Positions 19,599 to 28,339 of a DNA stretch of 64,000 nucleotides are shown here, piece by piece. The position numbers were made by a program, and so were the translations under genes. A model generated the notes under the pieces. That model had not been told where the DNA came from and searched no databases. It was given only the letters and a program-made list of their open reading frames with translations. The stretch is from Peribacillus muralis (lineage in GTDB: Bacteria > Bacillota > Bacilli > Bacillales > DSM-1321), in the NCBI RefSeq assembly GCF_001645685.2, contig NZ_CP017080.1:1540001-1604000 (forward strand), given 5' to 3'. Position 1 is the stretch's first letter, and every line of letters starts with the position of its first letter.

Positions 19599-20040
19599 AT
19601 GAAAAAAAGCTTTCTTTTAGTTTGCTTATTTTGATTGCTGGCTTCATGCTCGCTATACCATTCAATTTGATGAATCAGCCTGTCGCTTCCGATACGGAGT
19701 AAGCTCTTGGAGGGGAAGATTGTTTCCTGATGAAACCAAGAAAAATGCGGGATATCATGATTGAATTAAAGGCTGAGGCGGGTTTGACCGAAATAAAAGG
19801 TAATGTGTAATGTAATCGTATGCTTCGGAGCTGACGGAATTTCGATTGCAGGACAAAGGGACATGCATCATCCGCCATTCGTGATTTAAATGGGCAGCCG
19901 AAGATGGATGGATAGCCTCTTGACGATTACCCGGTCGAATGGAAGGCAATAAAGGATGATCCGAAGATATTAATGCAGCGTATTGAAGGTTTCGGACTAC
20001 TGCTTGATTTATTAAAATGATCTGAATTGCAAAGTGCCTT
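19599..20040 (+). pseudogene. ylxX: Second decayed DUF881 gene (ylxX-like)
   Basis: Starting at ATG 19599, two frames together read MKK then SLLILIAGFMLAIPFNLMNQP, an N-terminal membrane anchor typical of DUF881 proteins. Later fragments read DIMIELKAEAGLTEIKG, SAIRDLNGQPKMDG and DDYPVEWKAIKDDPKILMQR, in the family's order but separated by stops and shifts. The part between anchor and middle is shorter than normal, which points to a deletion. It follows the ylxW remnant just as the two genes are paired in B. subtilis. The end point is approximate. Confidence 0.8.
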
Positions 20041-20061
20041 CCAGTTTTTGGACTTCCGGCC

Positions 20062-20381
20062 GAGGTCACGCTTGGCTTTTCGGTCGGTTTGAAAATCCTT
20101 CATGCAAATGCAAATTATCTTCCCATTGCCGTTCTCGCGGCTTATGGTGCCTTATTCGGAGGCATCAGGGCCCATTTGTAAGGTCATTATGATGAAGTTG
20201 TTTTCGTAACTGGATACTTCTATAATATTGTCCTTGCCGCATGTTTGGCTTTTCTAGGTGTACATCTTGGTGTAGACTGGTAGTTAACCGCTATCTTGCA
20301 TTCGGCTTAAGGCTGTTTCAAAATATCGCCATGATCACAAGAACCTTAATTGAAAAATGGTCCATTTCCCGGAAAAAGTAG
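20062..20381 (+). pseudogene. sbp: Decayed small basic membrane protein gene (sbp, DUF1290)
   Basis: One frame reads LGFSVGLKI, NYLPIAVLAAYGALFGGIRAHL, stop (20178), DEVVFVTGYFYNIVLAACLAF, LGVHLGVDW, stop, then a shifted LRLFQNIAMITRTLIEKW. This is the two-helix DUF1290 protein Sbp in order, with no usable start, at least two stops and one frameshift. It completes a run of three decayed genes between divIB and ftsA. Ends are approximate. Confidence 0.82.
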
Positions 20382-20650
20382 AAAAAAATTCAATAATTTT
20401 AAAGGGAATTACATGATAAATGACGAATAGTTTATGGCAGTATCTAGTTTAGAAGATTACTCAAATATGACGAGAAGCGAACAATATATACCATATTGTG
20501 AGAAATTTACGAGTTTTTTAGAAGGTAAACGAATTTATGACAATCGCTTGTTGTTGAAATCAGTACTATTATTCTATAATGAATAGGTCTTTCGATATAG
20601 AAATGTTATTCTACTAAAACATGTAAAAACTGAAGGAGGTGCCATGGAGA
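20382..20650. other. ftsA upstream region
   Basis: AT-rich sequence without a credible reading frame. It holds the ftsA promoter and ribosome site (GGAGGT at 20635). A sigma-H promoter is known before ftsA in B. subtilis; I could not identify one here. Confidence 0.5.
20551..20580 (+). promoter_or_regulatory. Candidate sigma-A promoter of ftsA-ftsZ
   Basis: TTGTTG (20551-20556), 18-base spacer, TATAAT (20575-20580); start codon 70 bases downstream. TTGAAA (20554) would give a 15-base spacer and is a weaker choice. Confidence 0.6.
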
Positions 20651-21952
20651 ATGAACAGCAATGAAATTTACGTAAGTCTTGACATCGGTACATCCAGTGT
20701 AAAAGTTATCATTGGGGAAATGGTCAATGACACATTAAACATAATCGGCGTGGGAAATGTTAAATCAGAGGGGCTTAAAAAGGGCTCGATCGTCGGTATA
20801 GATGAAACCGTCCAATCCATCCAAAAGGCGGTTGAACAAGCAGAGCGAATGATAGGGATGGAGATCAAAAACGTTATTGTCGGAATAAGTGCGAATCACG
20901 TGACGCTACAGCCCTGTCACGGGGTGGTTGCCGTATCCAGTGACAATAAAGAAATTACGGAGCATGACGTTTTCCGTGTCAGGGAAGCAGCGGAGTTAAT
21001 TACGATCCCTTCCGACAGGGAAATTATCGACGTGGTGCCAATCCATTACAAAGTTGATGAACTTGATGAAATCAGTGATCCAAGAGGCATGATTGGCGTT
21101 CGCTTGGAAATGAGAGGGATCTTAATCACAGGTCTTAGGACAATCTTACATAATACGTTGCGGTGTGTGGAAAGGGCAGGGTTAGAAATAACCGATATCG
21201 CCCTTCAGCCATTAGCTGCAGGTTCCCTTGTTTTATCCAAGGATGAAAAAGAACTTGGTGTGGCACTTGTCGATATTGGCGGAGGTTCCACTACGCTGGC
21301 AATATTCGAACAAGGCTATTTACAATATACGTCTGTAATACCTATAGGCGGGGAAACACTTACGAAAGATCTTTCCATCGTTCTAAGAACAACCATGGAG
21401 GAAGCTGAGAAAATAAAAGTAAAGCATGGCCATGCCTTTTATGATGATGCGTCTGAAGATGAAGTATTCCAAATACCGATCATCGGCAGCGACCAGCAGC
21501 AGCCATGCAATCAGTTAATGCTTTCGGACATCATTGAAGCGAGATTGACCGAAATTTTCGAGTTGATTCAAGATGATTTGAGGAGACTTGGTTTTCAGGA
21601 TATTCCAGGTGGCTTCGTGTTGACCGGCGGCGTTGTCAAAATGCCGGGAGTCCTTGAGCTCGCCCAATATGTGTTCCAAAACCGTGTAAGGACGGCTGAA
21701 CCGAACTACATCGGTGTCAGGGAACCCCAATATACGACTGCTGTTGGTCTGATTAAACACGCATGCAAGAAAGAAAGAATGCAAAAAAACACCGCTAAAA
21801 AAACGCCTGTAGCAGCTGGACAAACACAAGAAGAAAACGATCAGCGCAGCCAAAAGGTTTCTCAGAAAAACAAAGAGAACATACCGGTTAAAAAACAAGG
21901 TGAAAAAGGTGAATCTAAATTCAAAAAAATCCTGGGTTACTTTTTTGAATAA
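20651..21952 (+). CDS. ftsA: Cell division protein FtsA
   Basis: FtsA is an actin-like ATPase that tethers FtsZ to the membrane and recruits later divisome proteins. Visible parts are the phosphate-1 motif [16 protein letters not shown], phosphate-2 [15 protein letters not shown], the adenosine loop [14 protein letters not shown], a Lys/Gln-rich linker (about 375-415), and a C-terminal amphipathic membrane helix ending KILGYFFE. The ATG at 20651 ([11 protein letters not shown]) matches relatives and lies 10 bases from GGAGGT. Length is 433 aa. ftsZ follows after 44 bases. Confidence 0.95.
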   Translation: MNSNEIYVSLDIGTSSVKVIIGEMVNDTLNIIGVGNVKSEGLKKGSIVGIDETVQSIQKAVEQAERMIGMEIKNVIVGISANHVTLQPCHGVVAVSSDNKEITEHDVFRVREAAELITIPSDREIIDVVPIHYKVDELDEISDPRGMIGVRLEMRGILITGLRTILHNTLRCVERAGLEITDIALQPLAAGSLVLSKDEKELGVALVDIGGGSTTLAIFEQGYLQYTSVIPIGGETLTKDLSIVLRTTMEEAEKIKVKHGHAFYDDASEDEVFQIPIIGSDQQQPCNQLMLSDIIEARLTEIFELIQDDLRRLGFQDIPGGFVLTGGVVKMPGVLELAQYVFQNRVRTAEPNYIGVREPQYTTAVGLIKHACKKERMQKNTAKKTPVAAGQTQEENDQRSQKVSQKNKENIPVKKQGEKGESKFKKILGYFFE

Positions 21953-21996
21953 CAATCATTAAGAATCGGGAATTTCGTCAAAATAGGAGGATTGTC

Positions 21997-23151
21997 ATGT
22001 TGGAGTTTGATTCTAATTTAGAACAATTAGCAACGATTAAAGTAATAGGTGTTGGCGGCGGCGGAAACAATGCGGTAAACAGAATGATCGAGCATGGCGT
22101 ACAAGGTGTTGAATTCATTTCTGTCAATACTGACGCACAAGCTCTTAATCTATCGAAAGCTGAAATTAAAATGCAAATCGGCGGTAAGCTCACGAGGGGA
22201 TTGGGCGCTGGAGCCAATCCTGAAGTAGGGAAAAAGGCTGCTGAAGAAAGTAAAGAACAGATTGAAGAAGCACTCAAAGGTGCCGATATGGTTTTCGTAA
22301 CCGCTGGAATGGGTGGCGGCACCGGAACGGGAGCTGCCCCTGTCATCGCTGGGATTGCTAAAGATCTAGGAGCGCTTACAGTTGGTGTAGTCACGCGGCC
22401 ATTCACTTTTGAAGGCAGAAAACGGGCAACACAAGCACAGGGTGGCATTTCATCCATGAAGGAATCGGTTGATACACTTATCGTCATTCCAAACGACCGC
22501 CTTCTTGAAATCGTCGATAAAAGTACGCCGATGCTTGAAGCTTTCCGTGAGGCAGATAATGTACTTCGTCAAGGTGTACAAGGCATTTCAGATCTAATTG
22601 CGGTTCCAGGTCTAATTAACTTGGACTTTGCCGATGTTAAGACCATCATGTCCAATAAAGGATCTGCTCTTATGGGCATCGGGATTTCCTCAGGAGAGAA
22701 CCGTGCGGCAGAAGCGGCGAAAAAAGCCATTTCCAGTCCGTTACTCGAAACATCGATTGATGGAGCCCAAGGTGTGCTGATGAATATCACTGGCGGAACG
22801 AACCTAAGCTTGTTTGAAGTTCAGGAAGCGGCTGATATCGTTGCCACTGCATCCGATCAGGATGTAAACATGATTTTTGGTTCGGTCATCAATGAAAACC
22901 TTAAAGATGAAATCGTTGTGACGGTTATTGCAACAGGCTTTAATGAAGTGGAAGCTTCCATACGCCCTACTGGACGTCCGACACTTGGACAGCAGCAATC
23001 AAGGCCGCAAACTCAACAAACGCCTCAGACTAATGTGAAGCGTGAAGTGAAGAGGGAAGAAGTCAATGAGCAGCCTGCCCGTAATGCGAATCAAGGGGAA
23101 GAAGCTTTGGATATTCCAACTTTTCTCCGCAACCGCAATAGACGCCGTTAA
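21997..23151 (+). CDS. ftsZ: Cell division GTPase FtsZ
   Basis: FtsZ is the tubulin-like GTPase that forms the Z ring. The tubulin signature GMGGGTGTG is at residues 104-112, the T7 loop with the catalytic aspartates reads NLDFADVKT, and the disordered Gln/Pro-rich linker (about 325-365) leads to the conserved C-terminal peptide [13 protein letters not shown] that binds FtsA, SepF and other partners. Length is 384 aa. AGGAGG stands 7 bases before the ATG. The gene ends at a strong terminator. Confidence 0.98.
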   Translation: MLEFDSNLEQLATIKVIGVGGGGNNAVNRMIEHGVQGVEFISVNTDAQALNLSKAEIKMQIGGKLTRGLGAGANPEVGKKAAEESKEQIEEALKGADMVFVTAGMGGGTGTGAAPVIAGIAKDLGALTVGVVTRPFTFEGRKRATQAQGGISSMKESVDTLIVIPNDRLLEIVDKSTPMLEAFREADNVLRQGVQGISDLIAVPGLINLDFADVKTIMSNKGSALMGIGISSGENRAAEAAKKAISSPLLETSIDGAQGVLMNITGGTNLSLFEVQEAADIVATASDQDVNMIFGSVINENLKDEIVVTVIATGFNEVEASIRPTGRPTLGQQQSRPQTQQTPQTNVKREVKREEVNEQPARNANQGEEALDIPTFLRNRNRRR

Positions 23152-23162
23152 TATCTATATCA

Positions 23163-23193
23163 AAAAAACCGTCCCCTTTTGGGACGGTTTTTT
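23163..23193 (+). terminator. Intrinsic terminator after ftsZ
   Basis: The stem CCGTCCC (23169-23175) with GGGACGG (23181-23187) is extended by an A run against a T run and has a 5-base loop. It marks the end of the ftsA-ftsZ unit. Confidence 0.9.
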
Positions 23194-23211
23194 GTTCATT
23201 CATTTGGATTT

Positions 23212-23250
23212 TAGTGATAGCCCACATTCGTCTTCTTGTGGCTATCACTA
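23212..23250. repeat. Perfect inverted repeat without T tail
   Basis: TAGTGATAGCC (23212-23222) and GGCTATCACTA (23240-23250) are perfect 11-base inverted copies, with an extra ACA/TGT pairing inside. No T run follows in either direction, so it is not a standard terminator. Its role is unknown. Confidence 0.6.
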
Positions 23251-23493
23251 AGTAACTTTCTCGTTGAAGCTTCTATAAGTGCATAAATGTCCTGTAGGTG
23301 TGCTAATCCTGCCGTATACATTTGCATGTTTTTATTGTTTGGAATGAACGTTTGCAGGACTGGGGGATTCAAGAATTTCAGGAAAATAGATAGGGAGCTC
23401 AATAAAATCGTAAACTTTTAAAACATAAATCGACAGAAGTAAAAGGGAGCAGGATAGTCTCCCGGAAAGTATTAAAAATTTCAAGAGCTGTTT
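23251..23493. other. Intergenic region ftsZ-spoIIGA, no gene seen
   Basis: B. subtilis carries the protease gene bpr here; none is present. A 63-codon frame on the reverse strand (23211-23402) starts at TTG with no ribosome site and is not called. Confidence 0.5.
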
Positions 23494-23502
23494 TTCTACA
23501 AA
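23494..23502 (+). promoter_or_regulatory. Spo0A-box-like site upstream of spoIIGA
   Basis: TTCTACAAA differs at one base from TTCGACAAA, the reverse form of the Spo0A box. It lies about 90 bases before the predicted transcription start, near the position of the distal Spo0A site of B. subtilis spoIIG. Confidence 0.4.
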
Positions 23503-23547
23503 AAGGGTAAAAATGACTGAAAAACTCTTAAGTTTCCGGTACAAAAA

Positions 23548-23581
23548 GTGACACACTTTCTAAGGCTGGTTACGCTATACT
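23548..23581 (+). promoter_or_regulatory. spoIIG promoter with long 22-bp spacer
   Basis: GTGACA (23548-23553, five of six bases of the -35 consensus) and TATACT (23576-23581) are 22 bases apart. The B. subtilis spoIIG promoter has the same unusual 22-bp spacing and depends on phosphorylated Spo0A to reposition sigma-A polymerase. Dependence here is inferred. Confidence 0.65.
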
Positions 23582-23624
23582 TTTTGCTAGTGGAAGGTTA
23601 GTTCCTAAAGGGAGGGGATGGTGT

Positions 23625-24551
23625 TTGACCTTATATTTAGATGTGATCTGGTTGTTGAATTGGTTATTTGACTGCCTCCTTTTATATTGGACAGCAATCA
23701 TTCTTAAGCGAAGAGTCGCATTATGGAGAGTATGCATCGGCGGTCTGGTGGGTTCTTTCATTATCGTATTGGCCTTCACTCCTTTTTATGCAATAGCGGA
23801 CAGAGTGTACATGAAGATTTTTGTTTCCCTGGTCATGGTGCTGATCACCTTTGGATTTAATAGGTTAAAACTTTTCATGAAATCGGTGGCCACTTTATAC
23901 TTTGTGACTTTTTTATCCGGGGGAATCCTCTTGGGCCTTCACTATTTATTCGAATTCCAAATCGTAGCCAAGGACCCTGGTCAATATGCAGGAATCAATC
24001 GCTATGGTGACCCTGTCAGCTGGATATTCGTAATGATTGGATTCCCGCTTGCTTGGCAATTTTCCAGACGTACACTTGAAGGGATGGAAATGACAAAGCT
24101 TACACATGAACAAATGGTTTTGGTTTCCGTTAAGATTTCTGACTTTGAAGGGACATTCCACGGACTGGTGGATACCGGGAATCAATTATATGATCCGATT
24201 TCACGTTCCCCGGTGATGATCATTTCTCTTTCAGGAGGGGAAACAGGGATTCCCAGCGATATGCTAGAGCTCTTTAAAAACCCTGATAACCTGATTAAGC
24301 AGGAAGAACATCCCGAGTACTCATGGACTGGACGAATGCGGGTCATCCCTTATAAGGTCGTCGGGCATGAACATCAACTTTTAACCGCTATCAAGCCAGA
24401 TTCCATCAAAATCGTTCAAGGGGAAAAAGAATATCACGTTAAGCAAGGGCTCGTTTCATTCACCTTTTCGAAACTCTCTCCCGACAATAGCTATCAATCT
24501 ATCGTTCACCCGAAAATGTTAACCGGCATCCCGGTGCAAAATGCCTCCTGA
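23625..24551 (+). CDS. spoIIGA: Sporulation sigma-E factor processing peptidase SpoIIGA
   Basis: SpoIIGA is the membrane aspartic protease that cuts the N-terminal pro-sequence from pro-SigE in the mother cell when SpoIIR signals from the forespore. The first half has five membrane segments (to about residue 150). The cytosolic second half contains GLVDTGNQLYDP with the catalytic Asp183. Length is 308 aa. The start is TTG at 23625, with GGGAGGGG about 7-9 bases upstream, giving MTLYLDVIWLLNW as in relatives. sigE, its substrate, follows after 58 bases. Confidence 0.93.
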   Translation: MTLYLDVIWLLNWLFDCLLLYWTAIILKRRVALWRVCIGGLVGSFIIVLAFTPFYAIADRVYMKIFVSLVMVLITFGFNRLKLFMKSVATLYFVTFLSGGILLGLHYLFEFQIVAKDPGQYAGINRYGDPVSWIFVMIGFPLAWQFSRRTLEGMEMTKLTHEQMVLVSVKISDFEGTFHGLVDTGNQLYDPISRSPVMIISLSGGETGIPSDMLELFKNPDNLIKQEEHPEYSWTGRMRVIPYKVVGHEHQLLTAIKPDSIKIVQGEKEYHVKQGLVSFTFSKLSPDNSYQSIVHPKMLTGIPVQNAS

Positions 24552-24609
24552 ACCATTGATTCACTCTAACATTTGACCCATAATCCGTTTATTAGAAGGG
24601 AGAATTATT

Positions 24610-25329
24610 TTGAAGAAACTCATTCTTCGGCTCACTTATTTTTGGTACAAACTATTGTTCAAGCTTGGATTGAAAACGGATGAAATATTTTACATTGGAG
24701 GGAGTGAGGCGCTGCCGCCGCCCCTTTCTAAGGAAGAAGAAGCAATACTGATCAATAAATTGCCGAATGGCGATGAAGCGGCACGATCGATATTGATCGA
24801 ACGCAATTTACGATTGGTCGTCTATATTGCAAGGAAATTTGAAAACACGGGAATCAATATTGAAGACCTAATCAGCATAGGCACGATCGGCTTAATAAAG
24901 GCCGTGAATACGTTCAATCCAGAGAAGAAAATCAAATTGGCTACATATGCCTCTAGATGCATCGAAAATGAAATCTTGATGTATTTAAGAAGAAATAACA
25001 AAATCCGTTCCGAAGTTTCTTTTGATGAACCGCTGAATATCGATTGGGACGGAAATGAACTTTTATTATCGGATGTTCTTGGCACGGACGATGACATCAT
25101 CACGAAAGATCTTGAAGCAAACGTGGACCGCAAGCTGCTGACAAAGGCTCTTACGCAGCTATCCGAACGCGAAAAACAGATAATGGAACTCAGGTTTGGA
25201 CTCGCAGGCGGAGAAGAAAAAACACAAAAGGATGTTGCCGATATGCTTGGCATTTCCCAATCCTACATTTCTCGTTTGGAAAAACGGATCATTAAGAGGC
25301 TAAGAAAGGAATTTAATAAAATGGTGTAA
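24610..25329 (+). CDS. sigE: RNA polymerase sigma-E factor (pro-SigE), mother cell
   Basis: SigE directs early mother-cell transcription. The first 27 residues are a basic, amphipathic pro-sequence; by comparison with B. subtilis, the cut falls between Phe27 and Tyr28 ([15 protein letters not shown]). Region 2 includes [12 protein letters not shown] and [12 protein letters not shown], and region 4 ends in the helix-turn-helix [19 protein letters not shown]. Length is 239 aa. The start is TTG with AAGGGAG 7 bases before it. It is cotranscribed with spoIIGA. Confidence 0.97.
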   Translation: MKKLILRLTYFWYKLLFKLGLKTDEIFYIGGSEALPPPLSKEEEAILINKLPNGDEAARSILIERNLRLVVYIARKFENTGINIEDLISIGTIGLIKAVNTFNPEKKIKLATYASRCIENEILMYLRRNNKIRSEVSFDEPLNIDWDGNELLLSDVLGTDDDIITKDLEANVDRKLLTKALTQLSEREKQIMELRFGLAGGEEKTQKDVADMLGISQSYISRLEKRIIKRLRKEFNKMV

Positions 25330-25422
25330 AAAAAAATAAGTGCCTAAACACCAATCAAATCAATACTTTGGTAGCGATAAAAAAAATATTGGCGATTTTC
25401 TGTTCTGGCCATGTGCATATTT

Positions 25423-25474
25423 TTCCCTCCCGCGGAAATACTGTTTTTTGTACAGCGCTCCTGTGAGGAGGGAA
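25423..25474 (+). promoter_or_regulatory. Hairpin masking the sigG ribosome binding site
   Basis: TTCCCTCC (25423-25430) is a perfect complement of GGAGGGAA (25467-25474), which is the sigG ribosome site. CTGT (25441) and ACAG (25452) can pair inside the loop. Transcripts that start upstream would hide the site; a forespore transcript starting inside the hairpin would not. Confidence 0.55.
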
Positions 25475-25479
25475 TAATT

Positions 25480-26259
25480 TTGTCTCGTAATAAGGTTGAA
25501 ATCTGCGGTGTGGATACATCAAAATTACCGGTTTTGAAGAATGAAGAAATGAGAAAACTCTTTAAAGAACTGCAAGATGGCGATAATTCAGCAAGAGAGA
25601 AACTGGTAAACGGGAATCTCCGACTCGTTCTAAGCGTCATTCAGCGCTTTAATAATCGGGGAGAGTATGTTGATGATCTATTTCAGGTAGGCTGTATAGG
25701 GTTGATGAAGTCGATAGATAACTTTGACTTAGGTCAAAATGTTAAGTTTTCAACATATGCTGTACCGATGATTATTGGAGAAATCAGAAGATATCTTCGT
25801 GACAATAATCCTATTCGGGTTTCCCGTTCTTTAAGAGACATCGCTTATAAAGCTTTGCAGGTTAAAGAAAAGCTAATTAGTCAGACCCTTCGTGAGCCAA
25901 CAGCTGAAGAAATCGCCAAGGTGTTGGAAGTATCTCATGAAGAAATCGTTTTTGCACTTGATGCGATACAAGATCCTGTTTCACTTTTTGAACCGATTTA
26001 TAATGATGGCGGGGATCCGATTTATGTACTCGACCAACTGAGTGATGAAAAAAATAAAGATAGTACGTGGATTGATGAAATAGCTATAAATGAAGGCATG
26101 AGACGGTTGAATGACCGGGAAAAAATGATCCTTCGCAAACGGTTTTTCCAGGGAAAGACGCAAATGGAGGTAGCCGAAGAAATTGGCATTTCACAGGCGC
26201 AGGTTTCCCGGCTTGAAAAAGCGGCAATAAAGCAAATGAATAAAAATATCCAACAGTAG
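25480..26259 (+). CDS. sigG: RNA polymerase sigma-G factor, late forespore
   Basis: SigG directs late forespore genes such as those for small acid-soluble proteins. The N-terminal MSRNKVEICGVDTSKLPVL is a family hallmark (region contacted by anti-sigma factors). Region 2 has NLRLVLSVIQRF and VGCIGLMKSIDNFD, and region 4 has EVAEEIGISQAQVSRLEK. Length is 259 aa. The TTG at 25480 lies 7 bases after GGAGGG; longer in-frame starts upstream would include the leader hairpin. It lies about 150 bases after sigE and is expected to have its own sigma-F/G promoter, which I could not pin down. Confidence 0.97.
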   Translation: MSRNKVEICGVDTSKLPVLKNEEMRKLFKELQDGDNSAREKLVNGNLRLVLSVIQRFNNRGEYVDDLFQVGCIGLMKSIDNFDLGQNVKFSTYAVPMIIGEIRRYLRDNNPIRVSRSLRDIAYKALQVKEKLISQTLREPTAEEIAKVLEVSHEEIVFALDAIQDPVSLFEPIYNDGGDPIYVLDQLSDEKNKDSTWIDEIAINEGMRRLNDREKMILRKRFFQGKTQMEVAEEIGISQAQVSRLEKAAIKQMNKNIQQ

Positions 26260-26319
26260 AAGCTGAGCATGAGAAAAAGTAGCTGAAGCGGGTAGTCGAG
26301 CAAAGTCCATTACCCGCCC

Positions 26320-26351
26320 AAAGCCACCTATCCGTAGCGGCTTTTTTATTT
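26320..26351 (+). terminator. Terminator after sigG
   Basis: AAAGCC (26320-26325) pairs with GGCTTT (26339-26344), with a short inner CTA/TAG pairing, followed by a T-rich run. A second inverted repeat, GCGGGTA/TACCCGC, lies just upstream (about 26288-26317). Confidence 0.65.
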
Positions 26352-26490
26352 TGTCAAAAAATAGGCAGTGAAAAGGGAAGACACGGAGGCATAACGTTTA
26401 TTTAACGGATTCTTCATCCTTAAGTGAATCATGTCATATACATGTGAATAGGACCTTCATCTATGATGAAATTGTGAGGAGCTGAGAGGG

Positions 26491-26760
26491 ATGACGAGGA
26501 TTTCCGAATTTCAAATCAAGGATATCGTCAATATAGCGGATGGGAAGAAACTAGGCAACATGTCAGATCTTGAAATCGATACGGCCACAGGGAAAATTGA
26601 GGCGATTGTCGTTTCGAATGGCACTAGGTTAATGGGTTTCTTCGGTAAGGAGCAGGATATTGTCATTCCATGGCGCAAAATAAAAAAAATCGGTGCAGAT
26701 GTCATTCTCGTTGAACATCAGACGGTATTTCAAGCAGAACTGAAAGATGAACGGTTTTAA
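26491..26760 (+). CDS. ylmC: PRC-barrel protein YlmC/YmxH family
   Basis: This 89-residue protein forms a single PRC-barrel-like domain (KDIVNIADGKKLGNMSDLEID, then VIPWRKIKKIG). The family is widespread in spore formers; paralogue YmxH and this one have no established biochemical role. The ATG has GAGGAGCTGAGAGGG upstream. It heads the ylmC-pgeF-ylmE-sepF-ylmG-rqcP-divIVA block, as in B. subtilis. Confidence 0.85.
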   Translation: MTRISEFQIKDIVNIADGKKLGNMSDLEIDTATGKIEAIVVSNGTRLMGFFGKEQDIVIPWRKIKKIGADVILVEHQTVFQAELKDERF

Positions 26761-26816
26761 GGGGTGCAGCGTGCAAATTTATGGTACACTAGACTAAAAA
26801 TGAAGAGGTTAAAAGC

Positions 26817-27644
26817 ATGAAAGAGCCATTTGTTTTAATAGATGATCAATATATGCTCATTGACAGCTGGAGACAAAAAAATCTCCAGCTCGTAGCGGGC
26901 TTCACCACAAAAAATGGGGGAGTCAGTTCAGGAGATTTCCAATCATTGAATACCGGTTTCCATGTTGGTGACCGGCTTGAAGATGTCCAGGGAAATCGCG
27001 GGATCTTGGCAGAGAAGCTGTCTTTTTCGCTTGATGGCTGGATAGGGGCGGAGCAGACGCATGAAACGCAAATCCTGCAAGTGACCAGCCTTGATGGCGG
27101 GAGAGGCTCAACGGATTACATTTCAGCCTTTAAAGCTACTGACGGATTCTATTCGAAGGATCGCAATGTTCTTTTGACGATGTGCTATGCGGACTGCGTG
27201 CCGCTATACTTTCTGGCTCCGGCGCATGGTATGATTGGGGTGGCGCATGCTGGCTGGAAGGGTAGTGTAAACGGAATTGCCCGAAAGATGGTTGAGGCAT
27301 GGCTAAGAGAGGGTATAAAGGAAGCGGAGATATTTGCTGTAATAGGGCCGTCCATTTGCTCGAAGTGCTATGTCGTTGATGACAAAGTCATCGATTTAGT
27401 GCAGAATTTGCTGGAAGATAATGACGAAAAGCCATATAATTTAATCAGTGAAGGACAATATCAGTTAGATCTTAAGCAACTTAATGGATTGGTTCTTCAA
27501 AAAGCAGGAATTCCAATAAGTCAAATTGACATGACATCATACTGCACAAGCTGCGATCACGACTTGTTTTTTTCACACCGCCGTGATAACGGGAAGACAG
27601 GCAGATTAATGAGTTTTATCGGTTGGAAGGAGGATTTAGGCTAA
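26817..27644 (+). CDS. pgeF: PgeF/YlmD family enzyme (YfiH-like)
   Basis: Members of this family have a CNF1/YfiH-like fold with a Cys/His active site. They have been described as purine nucleoside phosphorylases, polyphenol oxidases (laccase) and as peptidoglycan editing factor PgeF; which activity matters in Bacillus is unsettled. Conserved motifs seen are [26 protein letters not shown] and [16 protein letters not shown]. Length is 275 aa. The ATG follows AAGAGGT. TGGTACACT (about 26782-26790) is a possible extended -10 upstream. Confidence 0.88.
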   Translation: MKEPFVLIDDQYMLIDSWRQKNLQLVAGFTTKNGGVSSGDFQSLNTGFHVGDRLEDVQGNRGILAEKLSFSLDGWIGAEQTHETQILQVTSLDGGRGSTDYISAFKATDGFYSKDRNVLLTMCYADCVPLYFLAPAHGMIGVAHAGWKGSVNGIARKMVEAWLREGIKEAEIFAVIGPSICSKCYVVDDKVIDLVQNLLEDNDEKPYNLISEGQYQLDLKQLNGLVLQKAGIPISQIDMTSYCTSCDHDLFFSHRRDNGKTGRLMSFIGWKEDLG

Positions 27645-27646
27645 TA

Positions 27647-28318
27647 GTGAAAGTATTGGATAATCTAAAAAACATCGAAGAAAAGATACATATAGCATGT
27701 GAAAATAGCGGCAGGAGCCGTGAAGCCATAAAGTTGATCGCCGTGACGAAATATGTTTCGGTAGAGAGGGCGAAGGAAGCCTTGGAAGCGGGAATCAGCG
27801 ACTTAGGTGAAAACCGTGACGAAGGGCTTTTGAATAAGTACGCGGTATTGAAGGACAAGCCGAACTGGCATTATATAGGATCCTTGCAGACACGAAAAGT
27901 AAAGAATGTCATTGATAAAATCAACTATATTCACTCACTGGACCGAATTTCTTTGGCGGAAGAAATTCAAAAACGCGCAAAAGAGCCGATAAATTGTTTA
28001 GTGCAGGTGAATGTTTCAGGTGAGGAATCAAAACATGGTATGGACACAAAGGCAGTAATGGGCTTCATCAAGGAGTTGGCCGGTTTCGATAAGGTGAAGG
28101 TTGCAGGGTTGATGACGATGGCTCCGTTGACGGATGATGTACAAGTATTACGTCAGTGCTTCCGAAGCTTAAGAAATCTGCAGGTGGAAATCCAAAATGC
28201 CGCGTTTGCCCATGCGCCATGCACGGAATTATCCATGGGGATGTCAAATGATTTCATGGTTGCCATCGAGGAAGGCGCTACTATGATTAGGATTGGCACG
28301 GCACTTGTAGGCGAATAA
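27647..28318 (+). CDS. ylmE: PLP homeostasis protein YlmE (YggS/PLPBP family)
   Basis: This protein binds pyridoxal 5'-phosphate on a single TIM barrel and helps balance B6 vitamers and amino acid pools; it has no known catalysis. The PLP lysine is Lys35 in VTKYVS, and the phosphate-binding end reads [19 protein letters not shown] chose the GTG at 27647 (MKVLDNL), two bases after the pgeF stop, although the AGGAGG site is 13 bases away; a TTG at 27623 inside pgeF is the alternative. Length is 223 aa. Confidence 0.9.
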   Translation: MKVLDNLKNIEEKIHIACENSGRSREAIKLIAVTKYVSVERAKEALEAGISDLGENRDEGLLNKYAVLKDKPNWHYIGSLQTRKVKNVIDKINYIHSLDRISLAEEIQKRAKEPINCLVQVNVSGEESKHGMDTKAVMGFIKELAGFDKVKVAGLMTMAPLTDDVQVLRQCFRSLRNLQVEIQNAAFAHAPCTELSMGMSNDFMVAIEEGATMIRIGTALVGE

Positions 28319-28339
28319 TTTTAAGGAGGTACGTTAAAG

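Noticed and set aside
19755..20069. 104-codon reverse-strand frame
   Set aside because: It lies antisense to the ylxX and sbp remnants, with no homology or ribosome site.
23211..23402. 63-codon reverse-strand frame after ftsZ that reads somewhat protein-like
   Set aside because: TTG start, no ribosome site, overlaps the inverted repeat, and no family recognised.
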